A stretch of DNA of 64,000 nucleotides from Plasmodiophora brassicae (taxonomy: Eukaryota > Endomyxa: Phytomyxea > Phytomyxea > Plasmodiophorida). The stretch lies in NCBI GenBank assembly GCA_036867785.1, contig CP145420.1, positions 372,001 through 436,000 of the forward strand. Reading direction: 5' to 3'. Under the pieces are notes generated by a model. That model was not told the origin of the DNA and did not search any database. It worked only from the letters and a program-made list of their open reading frames with translations. This document shows, one piece after another, positions 12,743 through 22,951 of this stretch (positions are counted from its first letter, which is position 1; each line of letters begins with the position of its first letter). Made by a program: the position numbers and the translations under genes.

Positions 12743-14203
12743 CTAGCGCTGATGTTCCAGATAGTCCAGTTCCTGAAAGGAAGACAGCAAGCACTGCATG
12801 CGAACTTGGCAAAGTTGGACTGTGCTCCGGCATGTCACCACGCTATGGGACGTTGTCCGAGTGCGGATGGGGGGTTACCGGCAAACTCGATTTCCTTTTG
12901 ACGAAGCAGTTTCGCCCTCGACAGCATGGACTCGATCTGGGCGAGGAGCGTATTCTCAATCGTTTCAGCTTGTTTTGCCTCATCCTGGTCTTGTTCTAAG
13001 GCTTTCGAACGACCTTCCTGCAGCCACTAAAGACAGTTCAGTTGCCGGGTAATGAAACTTGGAGTCGCTACCTGGGTAGCATAGTACCTACTTTTAGGCA
13101 TTCCTGCTTCTCACAGTCCGACGGCTCGCGAAGGACGGGCAACGCCGCAGGTGCGGTACAGCCGCCAGTAGCAGAAAGTGAAACCTGCATAGGCATCAGT
13201 GATTCCTGAAACACAAGGTCACAACGAACCCCAGGACTTCAAGCGAGGGTTTAGAGTTTGGCGAGTCAGCGCATAGAGCGGGCGAAGACTGTTTCATAGA
13301 CAAATTGTCACAATCGGGGGTATCGGATGGAACGCAATCTCTGCCACAACAATCGTTCAGTCGACACCGCAACGAACTGCCACAAACCGAACTTTGGCAG
13401 CGGCTCGATGGATAAGGGAGTGTGCGCGACAGGTGGTCGCATCGTCTTGTCAGTTCTTAGAGGCATTGGCGGTTTCGATGCAATCGGGGCGACAGACTTC
13501 AGAGCTCCCTTAGGTGCACTTTCCGTAACGGCTTCGATAGTGGACTTCGCGGCCTCCACAGACTTGACGATCTGATTCGTAGGCGTCACAGCAATGCTCT
13601 TCTTGAAGAACCGTCCAGCGTCTGCCGTCTCATGCGTTGCAGGCTTCCTGTGTACAGGTGTTAGAGCGTCAACTCTTCAACGCTTGAAATCGGTACGGGT
13701 CGCTGGACGCTTCACTAGGAATTGTTTGCGCGTCGGTGCCACCATTGAACCTTCACGAAGATCAGGAGAATGTCATATATAACACTGGGTGAACCAACGC
13801 TGCCGCCTGGGTGAAGCTGAATGGAGGGATATTGACTCGCGTGCAGTCATCATCGCCGAATGTAATGTTCTGCGGCTCTGATGCGGCATGCCTGTTGGAA
13901 TATCAGCCTAGGTAGGCAGATTGAAGGACATGTACGGTGCCAACAGTTTGTTGATCCTTGGCAGCTTAGGTGCGCGATCAAGGAAGAAATCATTCCCGGT
14001 CCGGTCGTCACTGATAGCCCTGTACACATGTCGTTACTGGTTGGACTGTAGCACGTTCCAATACGTTAGTCGAACGGCCCGTCTCCAGCGAAGCCGGCAT
14101 CGCTCAGATGGTCGGCATCGTCCGGACCGATTCCGTCGACGCGAGGGCGCTTGCCAGGACTCGCAATGGTCGGGTCCGCCGACAGTTTCGTATTCGCTGA
14201 CAT
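12743..14203 (-). CDS. uncharacterised low-complexity/coiled-coil protein, exon structure partly unresolved
   Basis: Several minus-strand exon-like pieces share one gap between AMPD and SLC25A38. They include an ATG-initiated piece at 14203 (MSANTKLSADPT… KRPRVD, NLS-like), a piece with LDRAPKLPRINKLL, a Lys/Pro/Ser-rich piece at about 13340-13590 (IVKSVEAAKSTIEAVTES) and a coiled-coil piece at about 12890-13030 (LEQDQDEAKQAETIENTLL). A possible C-terminus (ELDYLEHQR, then stop) lies near 12743. Donor and acceptor candidates are abundant, but I could not make every junction agree in phase, so the model is approximate. No domain was recognised. It could be more than one gene. Confidence 0.4.
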
Positions 14204-14355
14204 CTCCGGACAGTGTCCCAGGATCGCCTCAGCCAACCGCGAAACGAAGGTAACCCACCCGAATTCCAAATGGCAGCCCGAACTGCAGATCTCACTGGCA
14301 GGTCCGATCCCAAAAAGTGAGGCAGCAGTTGAGTAGGGATGGATGTATTGCCTGT

Positions 14356-15619
14356 TCAGTCAAGGCACCGCTCGTAGAAGACTGCAAGGCGTTCGTACAT
14401 TGACCTGACGTGCAGATGAGCTAACCTGCCCCCATACAGTCACCATCTATGGCCGGACCATGTCAACGCATTGGACAAGCCGCGTTTGATGAGTCGAGGG
14501 AAAACGCCACGAAAGAGCCCTTTCGGTCCCTCTTCATGGACGACGCGCAGGAATGTCCCCCAAACTCCCGAGGCGTAATTCGACTCGCGAATTTGTATTC
14601 TAGTGCGCAGGACGTCCATTGCTGAGAGCCACACGATCAGCGTGTCGGATCATACAGGCACCTATGCGATGCACGGACGATGGGTGATTACTGTTCCAGT
14701 AGTACCGGAAATCATGCCCGTCAACAGCGACACAGCGATGGACGATTCGATACGTTCTGGACGAGAGACTGTCAGAAACAGCTGTGACGCGATGAGGAGC
14801 CGCGAAACGCACCTTGAAACATTGGTTTAACCTGAGTATAGATCAAGACATTCACTGACGAGTAAGGAACGTCGCGAACAAGGGTTGGCAACAGTCCAGA
14901 ATACAGACCGCGTACGCCTTCAGCCCGTTGGATACTACGTAGCGCGTCCACAAGGCCTGTGTAGTGATCTGCAACGGCGCCCTCGAACCGAGTCTTCACC
15001 AGAGTTAGCGGGCTTAAAAGTGTCGCCGTGAACAGTCTAGAGAAACCACCGGCAAATGCAGCACTCTTCAGTGGCCAGTTAGATCAAGGTCACCACCACA
15101 CATCGCAGGCACGAGAAACGGGGCGTTTCGCACCTCTTTCGTGGCCTTCCCACGTTCGTCTTTGACCAGAAGGGCATTAAGCATTCCGAAGTAGAAGCCT
15201 GGATATAATTTCAGATCCGGAGCATCCATGCGCTAATGGGCCACGAACCTGCTCCAAGTGCGACTCGTACAACGGACGGCCCAACTCCCCGCCACAGCCT
15301 TCCAGTCCCGAATCAGTAACCGCAGTCGTTACAATAGGGAGCACGAGCGTCGTACGCCGTTATGCCTCTTTCTTTGACAATTTGGGTTGCAGCGTCAAAC
15401 GATCGCGAATACGCGGGTACTCTGAGACCTTCCGACCGGAACGTGCCGATCACCGTGGTCTTGACGACGTCGAGCGGCTAAACGCAACGCCCCGTGAGCG
15501 CGGGCAAACGAACGTGGGCAGCGCCCCCTTAGAACCTGAAGGACAGCGGCAGCAACCACCCCGCTGGAGCATCCGGCGAGAACGTGGACGACAGCGCCGC
15601 CTCGCGCATCGCCAGCCAT
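14356..15619 (-). CDS. SLC25A38: mitochondrial carrier, SLC25A38/Hem25 type (glycine importer for haem synthesis)
   Basis: Seven exons splice into a full three-repeat mitochondrial carrier of about 300 aa. The three signature sequences are QPLDVVKTTV, SPLTLVKTRFEG and HPMDVLRTRIQ, each followed by a second-helix motif (e.g. LYSGLLPTLVRDVPYSSVN, GLFRGVFPRLIKRGLSNALTW). The third signature is recreated only by splicing at a gtccgt donor, and the last exon adds SMYERLAVFYERCLD and stops at 14356. The pattern SPLTLVKTR…EG…LRDVPYS resembles SLC25A38/Hem25, which brings glycine into mitochondria for 5-aminolevulinate synthesis. The start is the ATG at 15619, just before the first helix. It lies 97 bp downstream of the first GT61 gene, same strand. 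Confidence 0.9.
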
Positions 15620-15715
15620 AGCAGGGCACCGATGCGACTACTGCGTAGCACGCCGACAACCAGTAGATACCATGAACGAAGACCAAACCGCTGTTTCTAT
15701 CCTCGACTTTATGGG

Positions 15716-17207
15716 TTACGATTGCGATCGTATTTGCAGGCCTTCAACGAGAACCTGTCGGATGGCCCTCTGTAGCTCGCGCCGATCGACGTCGTATTGG
15801 CCGCTGAGGTAGGAGACGCGCCGATAGGGTCGCTGGATCCACATCGCCATATTATGGTATACGTGCTGGACGCTGCGGATGGGCAGAACGACCTCGGTCT
15901 TCAGCTCCACGAGCCCGGCACCTTCGGCTAGCCATAGAACGTGGGTCAACCCGGCCCCGTGAGTGCCAACCAGGACATGGCTGCCACGAGCTTGACGAAC
16001 TTGTTCGATGGTGCTCATGGATGCGAAATCCAAAGACGTTGCCTGGATTGTACGTCCTGAAGCAACGTTACTGGATGGCATCATTTCGGTCAGGAATGCC
16101 GTAATTACCATCGATCGGCGGCATGTCGTTGATAATGTCGACGATCTCGGATTCCTGATCGACTGACATTGCCCGCCCACCATACGATGACTTAGGTCGT
16201 CGCGCGATGAACGTGATAATGAAGGGTCCCGAGGTCGGCGGCTGATGATCTGCCAGCTGAAAATGCCCCACAATACGTTGCGAGAAATCCTGCAGGAGCA
16301 GGTTTCCAGGGCTCTGCGTGCAGGGCGAGAACGGATACCAGGTATTCACCTGCACGACAGTCATTACATCAAGGGTAGTAGTGCACACGATCATGAATTT
16401 CGTACGAGAATGCTTCCGTGCCTGCCACTCATGCCCAGGATAGCCTGACGAGCGCACACTGTTCCGTCGGCAGCTTGGAGCGCTTCAACCGGCACGATGT
16501 TTGGGAAAATGGCGCCCCAGAAGGTATCGATTTCAGGGCGCTTTTTCGTCACCGAACCGTCTGCGACGATCACGTCGACTCCGGATGGGTCAAGGCCTGC
16601 AATAAGGATAGCCTGGAACGCGCCCAGCAGGCTTTCCATGGAGTGATACAGGTTCCAGTATTCATGTCGAGCGGCGAGAAGGATAGGGCGCTTGTGCCAG
16701 CGCCCGGAACACTTTTCAGCCAGTGTCGTGGCCGGCAGGGACTTTAGTGTCAGGAACTCGGCCGGTACAAGAGCCTGGTCATTGTTGAACTCGGTGATAT
16801 CACAGGACAACTCCAACGTCGTGGGGCTTCTGGAAAGCAGCGATTCGATATCCAGCCCGACGTTGTAGAACTCCAGATGGGACTCCGTAGTGGTCGGATT
16901 CATAACGCCATGCATCGTTTTCGCAGTGGCAGAACTCATGCCACCAGGCGTGCAGATATCGAAAGGAGCCGTCCCGGTCCAGGTTCTGTGTACACTGATA
17001 AGTGGCCACCGCTGGGTATTTGATCATCGGGACGTCGTCGACCCACCGAAGGAACCCCCATCCCAGGGATGCATCGCAATTCGTGAATTGGTTGACCCAC
17101 CGTTGCTGACGAACGAACGGGACGACAACGTCGCTCGTCATCACGACAAGGAAGAGCAAGCATGCAAAGGCCATCAATGCCAAGGCGGCAGCGTCCTGAG
17201 CCCGCAT
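15716..17207 (-). CDS. GT61/DUF563-type glycosyltransferase, tandem copy 1
   Basis: A type II membrane protein: short cytosolic tail, a hydrophobic anchor at about residues 8-30 (ALALMAFACLLFLVVMTSDVV), then a lumenal catalytic domain. The GT61 signature GTHGAGLTHVLWLAEGAGLVEL is in the last exon. The first two introns after the long 5' exon end cleanly at GRHGSIL and PPID. It is a paralogue of the next gene upstream (17534-19055), with the same splice positions and similar sequence throughout. Between VDDVPM and ISVHRTW the reading frame shifts by one relative to copy 2. Either a 31-nt mini-intron (gtcgac to acccag) or a 1-nt frameshift explains this. The start at 17207 was chosen to match copy 2. 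The substrate is unknown; GT61 members add xylose, arabinose or GlcNAc to glycans. Confidence 0.8.
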
Positions 17208-17533
17208 GGCTGGCGACCCAGACGGACAATGCCCCCAGAAGGAACAGGCTGACCGCCGATGCTGCATCTGCCGAACCCTGGTCACGGCCGCGATGTCACT
17301 GCCAACGTCAACGGCTGCCGTTCACTGCGTGTCGGTCGGGCAACGAAAGCCCGGACGGCAACCCCAATAGCCGTTCTGGGGATGTGGTCCAATCGAAACA
17401 GGAGTAGGAATCCGCTTCACGAAACGATACGATACGTGGTACAAATCCGTCGCCGGCGTCGTATTAGAGACCGTGTCAGATGGATGCAGGAGGATGACAG
17501 GAGGAAGAGGGTGTGATTGTGCTTACAGGTACA

Positions 17534-19055
17534 TTATATTACTCCGCTATCGATACTTCTGTGCATGCCTTCGATAACAACGTGCCGTATGGCATCTTGA
17601 AGCTCGCGTCGATCAATGTCGTACTGACTGCTCAGGTATGATACGTGCCGGTATGGTCGTCGTGACCATACGGCCATATTGTGGAACACGTGCTGGACGC
17701 TGCGAAACGGCAGGACGATTTCCGTTTTCAGCTCGACCAGCCCGGCACCTTCTGCCAACCATAGGACATGGCTCAGACCAGCACCATGAGTGCCAATCAG
17801 CACATGACTGCCGCGAGCCGTCCGAACTTGATCAGAAATGCTCAGGGCCGTGAACTCAACAGCGGCCGCGTGAAAAGGTCGTCCTGCAACAAGGAAACTT
17901 CAGTATCCCTGATGAATCTCACAGATGTCAGGCATTCGCCCATACCATTGACAGGTGGGGTATCGTTGATCACGTCGAGTATTTCGGACTCCGTTTCCAT
18001 GGACATTGTCCGACCACCAAACGTGAAATTTGCATCGGGTCGTCGAGCAATAAACGTGACGATGAAAGGTCCCGAGGCGGGCGGGCGGTAATCAACCAGC
18101 TGGAAGTGCCTCAGGATACGCAACGAGAAATCTTGCAGCAACAGATTTCCAGGACTCCGGGCGCATGGGGAGAACGGGTACCATGTATGCACCTGCGGAA
18201 CGACGTTACCAATGTAGCGAATTGACGTTTGCGCATGGCTCATACAAGGATGCTTCCATGTCTGCCCGTCATGCCTAGAACGGCCCGGCGAGCACACAGC
18301 GTCGTGTTGATGTCAACCAGCGTCTTCATAGGTACCAGTCTCGGGAAAACAGCCTTCCACAACTCATCGATTCCAGGGCGTCTCGCTTTCAGTGACCCGT
18401 CAGCGATAATAACGTCGACTGTGGATGGATCAAGATCCGCAATGTGGACCGCTTGGAACGCCCCAATAAGGCTTTCCAGCGAGTGATAGAGATTCCAGAA
18501 TTCATGTCGAACGGCGAGCAGGATCGGTCGCTCGTGCCAGCGCCCATCGCACTGCTGACTCAGCATCCGGGTCGGCTTCCGCTTCAACGTCAGAAACTCA
18601 TCCGGAACAAGAACCTGCTCGTTGCTAAGCCCCCCGATATTACAGGCCAAATCAAGATTGGTCGCCTTGTCAGAAAGAAGCGACTGAGTGTCCAGAGAGA
18701 CATTATAGAATTCCAGATGCGACTCCGTCGTTGTTGGATACAAGATGCCGTGCACCGTCTTCGCGATGGCAGAACTCTCGCCCCCCGGCATGCAGATATT
18801 GGAGGGCGCCAACGATTTCCAGGTCCTACAAACTAATGAATACATCGGCACAGCCCAAAATCGTGCAGCGTCCGCGTCAACGCACCGAAGGAGGCCCCAG
18901 CCCAGCGTCGCGTCGCAGTCGCTAAACCGGTTCGCCCATCTCTGCTGCTGGACGAACGGCACAACGACGCTGCTGGCCAGCATGACGACCCATGTTAGGC
19001 ATGCCGCGGCGAGCACGGCGACGAATTTGGCGCCGGCGACGCGGGCGCCGCGCAT
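17534..19055 (-). CDS. GT61/DUF563-type glycosyltransferase, tandem copy 2
   Basis: Three exons. A long exon from the ATG at 19055 ends at GRHGSIL; then comes VHTWYPFSPC…DTPPVN, and a last exon with RPFHAAAVEFTALS and the GT61 core GTHGAGLSHVLWLAEGAGLVEL. Introns are about 55 and 62 nt and in phase. A signal anchor occupies residues about 9-33 (FVAVLAAACLTWVVMLASSVVV). Motifs PTTTESHLEFYNV, ILLAVRHEFWNLYHS and DVIIADGS are shared with copy 1. The frame extends 16 codons upstream of the chosen ATG without another ATG. A Golgi location is likely from the topology. No frame break is seen, so this looks like the intact member of the pair. Confidence 0.85.
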
Positions 19056-19434
19056 GTGGCTCAGAAGGGCGGCGGCGTGGCTTCTAAGGCGTGCCCAGTC
19101 CACAGCCCGCTAGTGTTATTACTATAGTCCTTCACGCCACGGTGACGGGCCGGAGTACCCTTGCAAAATTCTGTGACCGCCTGCTCTGCAATGTACGTAT
19201 ACTACCGTACAGACGGCATAGGTGGGTGTCCATAGGCCATACCGGTAGCCCATGTGTGACGTCCCGCGGTGAACAGAACGTTCGAAGTTGCATCCGCCGA
19301 GAAGCGACGTCTCCGCGGCAACCCGCTCGCAGATGCGAAAACGTAAAATGGATTAGGTAGCGGGGTGCGCGCAGATGATGCCGACGGCGGGCCCCTTCCC
19401 GAATTAGCAACTCGGTAAAGACGTTGGCTGCACG

Positions 19435-19931
19435 ATGTTGGTGAACGTGATCTTGGTGACCTGCACGGTCAGCGTGTTTGTAACGTCCGCGCAGGCAGGT
19501 GGCGACGGTGACCTTGATCCGTGTAGTCCGATCAGTGATGACGAGTACTACGAAAAGTTGATGCGACCAATGAGGCAATTACTCTGGTGACGACGTGAAG
19601 TGCGCAGCGCCCGCCATTCATAGGCCTTCATAGTGCTTCGTACCACGCAGCCGATAACAACTTCCAGATTCGGAACGTGTGGTCCAGATTGAGGACGTCG
19701 CCACTGACGGTCTGTTGGTGCAGATCCAGCGTGTCGCCACCGCGTCCTCCCTTCTCCGCTTTCGATGACTTGACGGTTACAACGAACTTGTACCGGGCAC
19801 TGGGTATCTACGAAGATACATACGCTGTACAGGTTCCTGGGACGCAAGGCAACTCCTATTCCACCGTCTTCTTCTGCAGATGGCGCACGCCACCATGCCG
19901 AGGTCCACGGAGCGGACCAGCATTGCGCTGA
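19435..19931 (+). CDS. possible secreted protein (signal peptide exon; 3' model uncertain)
   Basis: An ATG at 19435 opens with a textbook signal peptide (MLVNVILVTCTVSVFVTSAQA) followed by an acidic segment (GGDGDLDPCSPISDDEYYEK) and LMRPMRQLL, then a GT donor. A likely second exon (from about 19632, after ttcatag) continues with CASYHAADNNFQIRNVW and ends at a stop at 19931. The opposite strand over 19640-19860 also reads well (RYKFVVTVKS…, NLDHTFRIWKLL), so the downstream half is uncertain. No family was recognised. Confidence 0.4.
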
Positions 19932-20742
19932 CGTGCCAGCCTTCAAACAACCGGCCATGCTTCGACGCCTTCGACCTCGGTTGATTTGCCGCATTGCAAG
20001 CTAAACAACAGCTGGAACAACAACGAATCCGTGATTACATGGTCGCATAGGTATATTATACAGCCCGGAACGATAACATCCGTGTTCCTGTCGCGGCAAA
20101 TAGCCATGGTGGCGACAAGGTGGCGACGTTTTCAGGGTATATCGCGTTAATGACTGTTATCATTCTCAAATGAAGCGAACGAGCAGCCAGAGTGGCTTTC
20201 GCCTGTCATGGATGTTACCGAGAGCAGGTCCAAGCTGAATGGCTCTTCGACCACTTCACGCAGGGCGCCAATAGTCGCATGCAGGAGTCTGCCACAAGCA
20301 GTTCCGCTGGCAGCGCGTGCCATATCAGCTGACGGTTGCGTGCAACAAAGGAATCATCCAGTCGGCGAAGGCTACCTCCAGAGCCACCTGCCACGTCAGG
20401 TGGAAATCTGTCAGCAATACGGATACAGGTAGCATATCCGAACTGCGACGTTCGAATGTGCTCCCTACATTTCTGATCTTGAGGTATGGTGTTTAGGCGG
20501 CACTGTGGAAATTGTTGTCGTGGTGAAAATCTATGTAGATATGCAAATTTCTGGCACCTGATCTCAGGGAAGGACCTCATTCCGTCCAGGTCCACCTCGC
20601 TCGGCACTGGGTGAACGTGGTGAACGGTAGTCCATGTGTGTCATATTCAGATGGCGGTGACGCAATGGAACTGGGCGCGTGCCAAGAGGGCCCTGTCATC
20701 CCGACAGTAGACAGAAAGCGTGGCGAGAGGGCGACGCGGGCC
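19932..20742. other. unresolved region with overlapping exon-like pieces
   Basis: About 800 bp between the candidate secreted protein and the CE4-WW gene. Exon-like pieces occur on the plus strand: one from about 20180 (VQAEWLFDHFTQG), with an alternative frame reading EWLSPVMDVTES, and one near 20490-20610 with Cys pairs and RRH (FRRHCGNCC). I could not join them with confidence. The region may hold a short gene or long 5' leader sequence. No repeat or RNA gene was seen. Confidence 0.3.
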
Positions 20743-22457
20743 ATGGCTCGGGCCGTTCGCCCGTTGTGGGCGTCGTTAGCCATTGCATTGGCAATAGCCA
20801 TAGCCGTAGCAGACGATCGGGTGCTAATCGCACCCGATTGTGTTGCCGACAATGTCGCCGCCTTTGCGGCGCTGACGATCAACGGTGGGCCCAGTGACCA
20901 GACAAAGGGCATTCTCCAAGAGCTCAAAAATGCCAACGCCAAAGCAGTATTCTTCTTCGACCGGAAAGGCATGTCGTCACCCAAATACGACGATGTCGTG
21001 AAGAGCGCTGCGAACGATGGACACATCGTGGCTTGCCGTGCCGACCATGAGGAACAGGCCGCATGCCAACAGCAGATTGAAAGCATAACGGGGAAACGCC
21101 CACGATACCGACGCCCTGTCGGCACAGCCGACGGGGCGTCGTTTTCCGTTGAAACCAGAACGGCCAGCGAGGCGAACCAGACCATCATCTTGTGGAACCT
21201 GGATCTGTCACAGTACCCGAGCACGGCGACCGCGTCCGATGCCGTATTGGAGGCGTTCAGGAATCGCTACTTCTCAGTCGACGGCACTCTGGCGCGCAAC
21301 GGGTCGTTCATCATCGTTCTCGACAACAACCAGGATCTGCTGGCGACGTTCCAGATCCAGGGCGGCAACAAAGGTCCACGTACGATCGTCTCAGCCATCT
21401 CCTACTATGCGGCGATGATGGATTTCCACATTGTCGACATGCAGACGTGCACCGGCGAATACCCATGGCTGGCGTCGGTACCTGCCGGGAGAACCGGCGC
21501 CAACAGTCCATCCAGTTCCGACGTATCCTCATGGTCTACATGGGCCATCGTCGTCGGCGTCATTCTCGGCTTCATGATCCTCGCTTGTGTCCTGTACGGG
21601 CGAGCGCGATCGAGGTTGCACAAGAACGCGCAGCGCCAGCGTGATAATCTGGAGGCGATGCATGACGAGACCGTGTTTGTGGCGGGTGATCGAGGGGATT
21701 TCGAGCAGAGCGTGCCGGACGGGGACTCGGACAGTGCTGTGGGGATCCATCAGGCCACGATTCGGCCCGATCGGAAGAAGCGCCGGCCGACGCGCAAGAA
21801 GGATTTCCGCGATCTGCCACATTACGAGATCGCCGTCGACCCACATGGCAGGCGGCGAGCGTCCAGTCGGCGTGCCACCACTGGGAACATTGGCAATCGA
21901 ACGGGATCGAAAACGAAACCGGCGAACCGCCCCGCGCGCGTGTTTGACGACGATGACGACAACGACAACCAGCTGGCAGTGCGGCCGAAGCGCATGCATC
22001 GTCGCCCTGTGACGTTTGATTTTTCGACATCGCCGGTAGCGAGACGAAAGACGGGCAGGGACGCCGTTCAGCTTCCGTTCCAGCCATTCGATTACGGAAG
22101 CGGCGCTGCGCACCCGGCTTCGCCTGGACCGGAACCGCAGCCGTCCGGCTGGACCGCGAGATGGAGAGCGGCAACGCGACGGATGCCGACAGGTGATTCG
22201 GTTAACGACGACAGCAACCTCGACGCTGACTTTGAGGAACCCGACTTCACGCCGGGACCGGTGACGTCCGTCGTCTTCAAGAACGATCTCAGCAACAGGC
22301 TTCCGTAGGGTTCACACGAATGACTCGTTGCCGACATTGGCTGATTTGTGTTTGTGGCAGGCCGAACTGGACCGAACATGTCGACCCGGGTTCGGGACAC
22401 ACCTACTTCTGGAACAGCCTGACGAATGCGTCCACGTGGAACCGGCCAACGAGATAA
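20743..22457 (+). CDS. membrane-anchored CE4/NodB polysaccharide-deacetylase-like protein with cytosolic WW domain
   Basis: Exon 20743-22304 and exon 22361-22457 are joined in phase over a 56-nt intron (gtaggg to ggcag), giving 552 aa. Order: signal peptide, residues 1-22 (ASLAIALAIAIAVA); NodB-like fold, residues about 30-240 (AALTINGGPSD, AKAVFFFDRKG, GHIVACRADHEEQ, GKRPRYRRPVG); Ser-rich stalk; one transmembrane helix, about 265-287 (STWAIVVGVILGFMILACVLYG); a long basic and acidic tail; and a C-terminal WW domain created by splicing (LPPNWTEHVDPGSGHTYFWN, STWNRP). The usual catalytic and metal motif TFDDGP is TINGGP, and the metal histidines are not preserved in place, so deacetylation is unlikely. 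It may be a chitin or glycan sensor. The start is the ATG directly before the signal peptide. Confidence 0.85.
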
Positions 22458-22951
22458 CCCCGTTTCGGTTGCTGTCAATATTATTCGGCAACACCGTCGC
22501 ATTCATACACTGTGCCAGACTTCTGTACACAATGGTTATCCGCACGCACCCAGGTCACATACGAGTCGGAGCTGGACTACGTACCTACGTACCGGTGCGT
22601 GCACGTTCAGTCACGCGACGAAAATTGCGTGATGGGCAGCGGCACGACGTCGTGACGACCAAAAAAATCGTCGCGGCTCACTTCGCGCGAGGTGGATTCT
22701 CTCTCGGCGCATCCGGTCGTGCCCGCTATGACGACGCCGTCATGCATCACGGTCCAGTACGGGTCAGTGACCTGCAAGTTCGTGCTTCCGTCCACCGGGG
22801 CCGCTCTTGAAGACGTCGGTGCCTGCGTGCGGCTGTAGTTGTACATCGATGTGCTGAGAAGGCGATTGCGCAGTTGATCAAACGGGAGTTCATGCTTGGG
22901 TCACAGGTGCAGGTCGGCTTGACGGTTCCGAATGTCGCGTCGTCCCAGAAG
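22458..22951. other. intergenic gap upstream of SH3-PRMT gene
   Basis: Short frames exist on both strands (a Cys-containing plus-strand stretch reading YTVPDFCTQWLSARTQ; a minus-strand stretch reading HIDVQLQPHAGTDVF), but neither has a supported start and stop. The motif cluster TACGTACCTACGTACC at about 22573-22588 may belong to the PRMT promoter. Confidence 0.3.

Noticed and set aside
15180-15229. ATG at 15229 as the start of the mitochondrial carrier
   Set aside because: It lies inside an intron. Splicing to upstream exons restores the first carrier signature (QPLDVVKTTV) and moves the start to 15619.
22455-22640. Open frame continuing after the WW-domain stop (YTVPDFCTQWLSARTQ)
   Set aside because: It would need read-through of a TAA, has no donor to skip it, and the WW domain already ends naturally.
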